From positions 1-44,427 of the forward strand of contig USRT01000017.1 in assembly GCA_900557195.1 (NCBI GenBank): a stretch of DNA of 44,427 nt. Direction: 5' to 3'. Positions 41,528 to 44,427 of this stretch are shown one piece after another. Within the stretch, counting starts at the first letter, position 1, and every line of letters starts with the position of its first letter. Position numbers and translations under genes: made by a program. The notes under the pieces were generated by a model that did not search any database, was not told the origin of the DNA, and saw only the letters and a program-made list of their open reading frames with translations. This DNA is from an uncultured Clostridium sp. (GTDB taxonomy: Bacteria > Bacillota > Clostridia > TANB77 > CAG-508).

Positions 41528-42382
41528 ATGAAAATAATAGAAAAAACTTATGGCTTAAATGGAACATTATCGATAAGGAATAAAACAGAAAGAATTATTT
41601 TGCACCATGCAGATTCGAGCTTGTGTACAGCAGATGATATTGATAAATGGCACAAAGATAATGGGTGGACTTGTATAGGATATCATTTTTTTATAAGAAA
41701 AGATGGAAGTATTTATAGAGGAAGGCAAGAAGATGCAGTAGGTGCACATGCACAAGGAAGCAATAGTGATAGTATTGGAATTTGTTTTGAAGGAAGATAT
41801 GGAATAGAACAAATGCCAAATATACAAGTGGAATCGGGAAAAGAGCTTGTATCATATTTAAAACAAAAATATAATATAACAAAGGTAGAAAAGCATAGTG
41901 ATGAAAATAATACAAGTTGTCCAGGCGAAAATTTTAGGTTTGAAGAAATAGCAAATGGACAAGTGGATAATAGTGTAGAAGAAAATAATAATACAGATAA
42001 TAAAATTGAGAATATTCAATCTACATTAAATAGTAGATATATGCTAAATATAGCAGTAGATAACATTTATGGTAAAGAAACAAAATCAGCATTAGTAAAA
42101 TCTTTACAAACAGAATTGAATAAGCAATTTAATAAAGGTTTAATTGTAGATGGAATTTTTGGAGAGAAAACTAAAGAAGCTTGTGTAACAGTAAAAAAAG
42201 GTGCAAAAGGAAATATAACATGGACCTTGCAAGCAATATTAGTATGTAATGGGTATAATATAAATATAGATGGAATATTTGGTATAGATACAGAAGATGC
42301 AGTAAAAGATTATCAATCTAAAAATAATTTACAGATAGATGGAATAGCTGGCAAAAATACCTTTTCTAAATTATTAAGTTAG
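41528..42382 (+). CDS. N-acetylmuramoyl-L-alanine amidase with peptidoglycan-binding repeats
   Basis: Peptidoglycan hydrolase that cleaves the bond between MurNAc and the stem peptide. The 284-residue protein has an Amidase_2/PGRP domain at residues 15-140 (R-I-I-L-H-H-A-D-S-S with the first Zn His, Y-H-F-F-I-R-K-D-G-S-I-Y-R-G-R, and H-S-D-E-N-N-T-S-C-P-G with the remaining His and Cys ligands) and two C-terminal peptidoglycan-binding repeats (V-D-N-I-Y-G-K-E-T-K-S-A-L and I-D-G-I-F-G-I-D-T-E-D-A-V). It lacks a signal peptide, as phage endolysins do; it could be a domesticated endolysin or a spore-release lysin. ATG 41528 follows GGAGGAGAGG. Followed by a terminator. Confidence 0.9.
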   Translation: MKIIEKTYGLNGTLSIRNKTERIILHHADSSLCTADDIDKWHKDNGWTCIGYHFFIRKDGSIYRGRQEDAVGAHAQGSNSDSIGICFEGRYGIEQMPNIQVESGKELVSYLKQKYNITKVEKHSDENNTSCPGENFRFEEIANGQVDNSVEENNNTDNKIENIQSTLNSRYMLNIAVDNIYGKETKSALVKSLQTELNKQFNKGLIVDGIFGEKTKEACVTVKKGAKGNITWTLQAILVCNGYNINIDGIFGIDTEDAVKDYQSKNNLQIDGIAGKNTFSKLLS

Positions 42383-42498
42383 AGATGAAATACTTTAAAA
42401 TAAATATTTAAAATGTATTATGAAATTTCAATAAAATATCATTTATAAGTATATTAAATAAAAACGATATAAACAATTTTATAGAAAAAATAATATGC

Positions 42499-42548
42499 AG
42501 GACTTAAAACGCTTTAAATAATTAAAGTGGTTTAGGTCCTAATTTTTA
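42499..42548 (+). terminator. Terminator after the amidase gene
   Basis: A 19-base stem with two mismatches, from AGGACTTAAAACGC at 42499 to GTGGTTTAGGTCCT ending at 42540, then T-rich sequence. The interval 42383-42754 otherwise holds only the recN promoter. Confidence 0.85.
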
Positions 42549-42688
42549 TTTTCGAAAAATCTATTTTTATATAGAATAAGGAGTTAATAAAATACTGTAA
42601 AAATTGTTTTTGAATATAGTGAGTTGTAAAAGTAACTTCAAAAAGAGAAAGTTGTTTTTAAATATTATAAAAATTTATAGTAAATATA

Positions 42689-42717
42689 TTGACAAAAAAG
42701 AAAGTAGGTATTAAAAT
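42689..42717 (+). promoter_or_regulatory. Sigma-A promoter of recN
   Basis: TTGACA at 42689-42694 and TAAAAT at 42712-42717 with ideal 17-base spacing. No SOS (LexA) box of the Firmicutes type was recognised nearby. Confidence 0.8.
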
Positions 42718-42754
42718 ACAAACATAAGTTTTACAGAACGGAGGTTTGTATAAA

Positions 42755-44378
42755 ATGATTTCTACATTACACATAAAAAATATAGGTATAATTAATGATT
42801 TAACAGTAGATTTAAATAATGGTTTTAATGTATTAACAGGAGAAACAGGTGCAGGAAAAACGTTAATAATAGATTCTCTTCGGAATTATTTCAGGAGGCA
42901 GATTCTCAAAGGAAATGATAAGGCGAGGAGAAAATCATTCTTTTATAGAATTAAGTTTATATTTACCTAAAAATGAAAAATCAATTGATGGTAATATTAT
43001 TGTATCTAGAGAGATATATTCAAATGGAAAAAATTCTTGCAAAATAAATGGAAGATTAGTAACTGTTAATGAATTAAAACAATTTATGAATGAAATCATT
43101 GATATTCATGGTCAAAATGATACACAAAAAATAATGAATAAACAATCACATATATTTTATTTAGACCATTTTATAGGAGATAATATATTAAATATAAAAA
43201 AAGAATATAAAAGTTTATATTTTTCATATAACAACATAAAAAAACAATTAAAAGAAAATTATGGAGATGATAAAGAAAAACAGAGAAAAATAGACTTATT
43301 ACAATATCAATTAAGAGAAATTGAAGATGCAAAATTAAAAGAAGGAGAAGAAGAAGAACTAGAAGCACAAAGGAAGATAATGCTTAATAGTGAAAAAATT
43401 AGTAAAAATTTAGTACAAGTTGATGCATATTTAAATGAAAATGCAGTAGATGCTATTAATATGTCTATAAAATCATTAGAAAAAATAGAAGAATTTAATA
43501 CAGAATATAAAGAAAAACTATCTCAGCTTAAAAGTATTTATTATGATATACAAGAAATAGCAAGAGATATAAGTTATTTTAAAGAGGAAAATGTTTTTAA
43601 TGAGTCAGATAGAAATGAAATAGAAGAAAGATTAGATTTATTATATTCTTTAAAACGAAAATATGGAAATAGTGTTAAAGAGATAATAGAATATAAATGT
43701 CAAATAGAAAATGAGATATTTAGAATTGAAAATATGGAGGAAAATAATAAAAAACTAAAACAAGAATTAAATAAAATAGAAGAAGAAATGAATTTGCTAA
43801 GTATAAAAATGAACAAAATAAGATTAGAAGGAGCTAATAAATTAAATACAAAAATTAATGAACAATTAAAAGACCTAGAAATGAAAAATGCAAATTTTAT
43901 TGTAAAAATAAAACAAGACAATAATTTTAATGAAAATGGAAAAGATGATGTAGAATTTATGATTTGTACTAATATAGGAGATGAAGAAAAGCCTTTAATA
44001 AAAATTGCCTCAGGAGGAGAAGTATCAAGAATAATGCTTGCAATAAAAACAATCCTAGCAGATAGTGATAAAGTACCAGTAATGATTTTTGACGAAATTG
44101 ATACAGGAATTAGTGGAAAGGCAGCAAAATCAGTAGCAGAAAAGATGAAGATTATATCTAAAAAACATCAAGTATTATGTATTACACATCAAGCAAATAT
44201 TGCTGCAAAAGGTGATTATAATTATTATATAAGTAAAAATATAAAAGGAGAAAATACAGTCACTAATATTAAATTATTAACAGAAGATGAAGTAATAAAA
44301 GAAATTGCAAGAATTTCTAGTGGAGATATAACTGGTGTTGCAATTGAACACGCAAAAGAGATGAGAAGAGCAGTATAA
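42755..44378 (+). CDS. recN: DNA repair protein RecN with one +1 site
   Basis: RecN is an SMC-like ATPase recruited to double-strand breaks. The restored 540-residue protein has F-N-V-L-T-G-E-T-G-A-G-K-T-L (Walker A), the RecN-specific D-I-H-G-Q-N-D-T-Q, two coiled-coil stretches, the signature I-A-S-G-G-E-V-S-R-I-M-L-A-I-K, Walker B V-M-I-F-D-E-I-D-T-G-I-S-G-K-A-A, and C-I-T-H-Q. ATG 42755 has a GGAGG site at 42740-42744. The extra C at 42881 makes an in-frame CGG just after Walker A (D-S-L-C-G-I-I-S-G-G); unshifted reading ends about 30 codons on. Everything else is intact. Another C just before GGAGG (42739) interrupts what would be a perfect AAGGAGGT ribosome binding site. Confidence 0.9.
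42881..42884 (+). other. CGGN +1 site 9 (recN)
   Basis: Context CTT-C-GGA. Skipping the C at 42881 restores I-I-D-S-L-G-I-I-S-G-G-R-F-S-K-E-M-I-R. Confidence 0.85.
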
Positions 44379-44427
44379 ATGGTAAAATTAAGTGACGCAC
44401 TTTGAAATAAAAATAGACACATAAAAT

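Noticed and set aside
1..44427. CRISPR array or insertion sequence with transposase
   Set aside because: No regularly spaced repeats and no DDE or Y1 transposase frame were seen; the only recombinase is the serine type at 818.

Overview
The window is AT-rich (by eye well under a third G+C) and carries gpr (spore protease), sortase and cohesin/dockerin-like proteins, YvcK, HolA and Mini-III. This points to an anaerobic, endospore-forming Bacillota of class Clostridia, probably an uncultured gut lineage. Species cannot be named from the sequence.

Layout. 1-250: end of a 5S rRNA gene, tRNA-Asn and a terminator. 290-10400: accessory region holding a Tn4451-like mobilizable element (large serine recombinase, TnpV, candidate oriT, MobC, relaxase), then a tightly packed run of DUF1016 PDDEXK nuclease, RloC-like zinc-hook ATPase, short-chain dehydrogenase, unknown protein and HAD phosphatase. 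11000-14400: UDG-like protein, GNAT, deoxyribosyltransferase-like protein and tandem-domain ThyX. 14650-18510: a glycoamylase/GH144-like protein and a GH3 beta-glucosidase, convergent around a 41-bp perfect inverted repeat. 18800-20700: sortase-anchored cohesin-like protein, dockerin-like protein and a TM2 protein. 20890-29720: mostly housekeeping (murB, yvcK, glycogen debranching enzyme, holA, gpr, traX-like, rluA-like). 29850-33090: a membrane protein, one gene of foreign composition and a VOC protein. 33100-39730: a tandem array of cassettes stacked on the 5' end of rbgA. 39739-end: rbgA, mrnC, tRNA-Glu, an amidase endolysin and recN.

Three signals stand out. (1) Nine apparent +1 frameshifts, in a recombinase (three), an SDR, a GH3 (two), murB, rbgA and recN, all have the same form: an extra C directly before a glycine codon GGN, so each is an in-frame CGG followed by any base. 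By eye CGG is never a normal in-frame codon in resident genes; the one exception is in a gene of foreign composition. As murB and rbgA are normally essential, this suggests CGG is unassigned and read with a +1 shift (or CGGN as a four-base Gly codon), unless it is a systematic sequencing error. (2) Upstream of intact rbgA lie four decayed copies of its 5' end (ribosome binding site, variable leader, N-I-N-W-like core), each followed by a cargo cassette. They look like repeated insertions at one site, each cassette bringing a replacement gene start, with no integrase in the array. (3) Four genes of unrelated antirepressor/nuclease families (DUF1016, BRO/DinD, RhuM, KilA-N) each contain a perfect or near-perfect 16-27 bp palindrome in the coding sequence; for two of them a matching palindrome lies in an intergenic region.

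True decay is also present and looks different: homopolymer deletions and stops in the DinD-like gene, an internal deletion in the RhuM-like gene, and in-frame TAA codons in tnpV and the relaxase.
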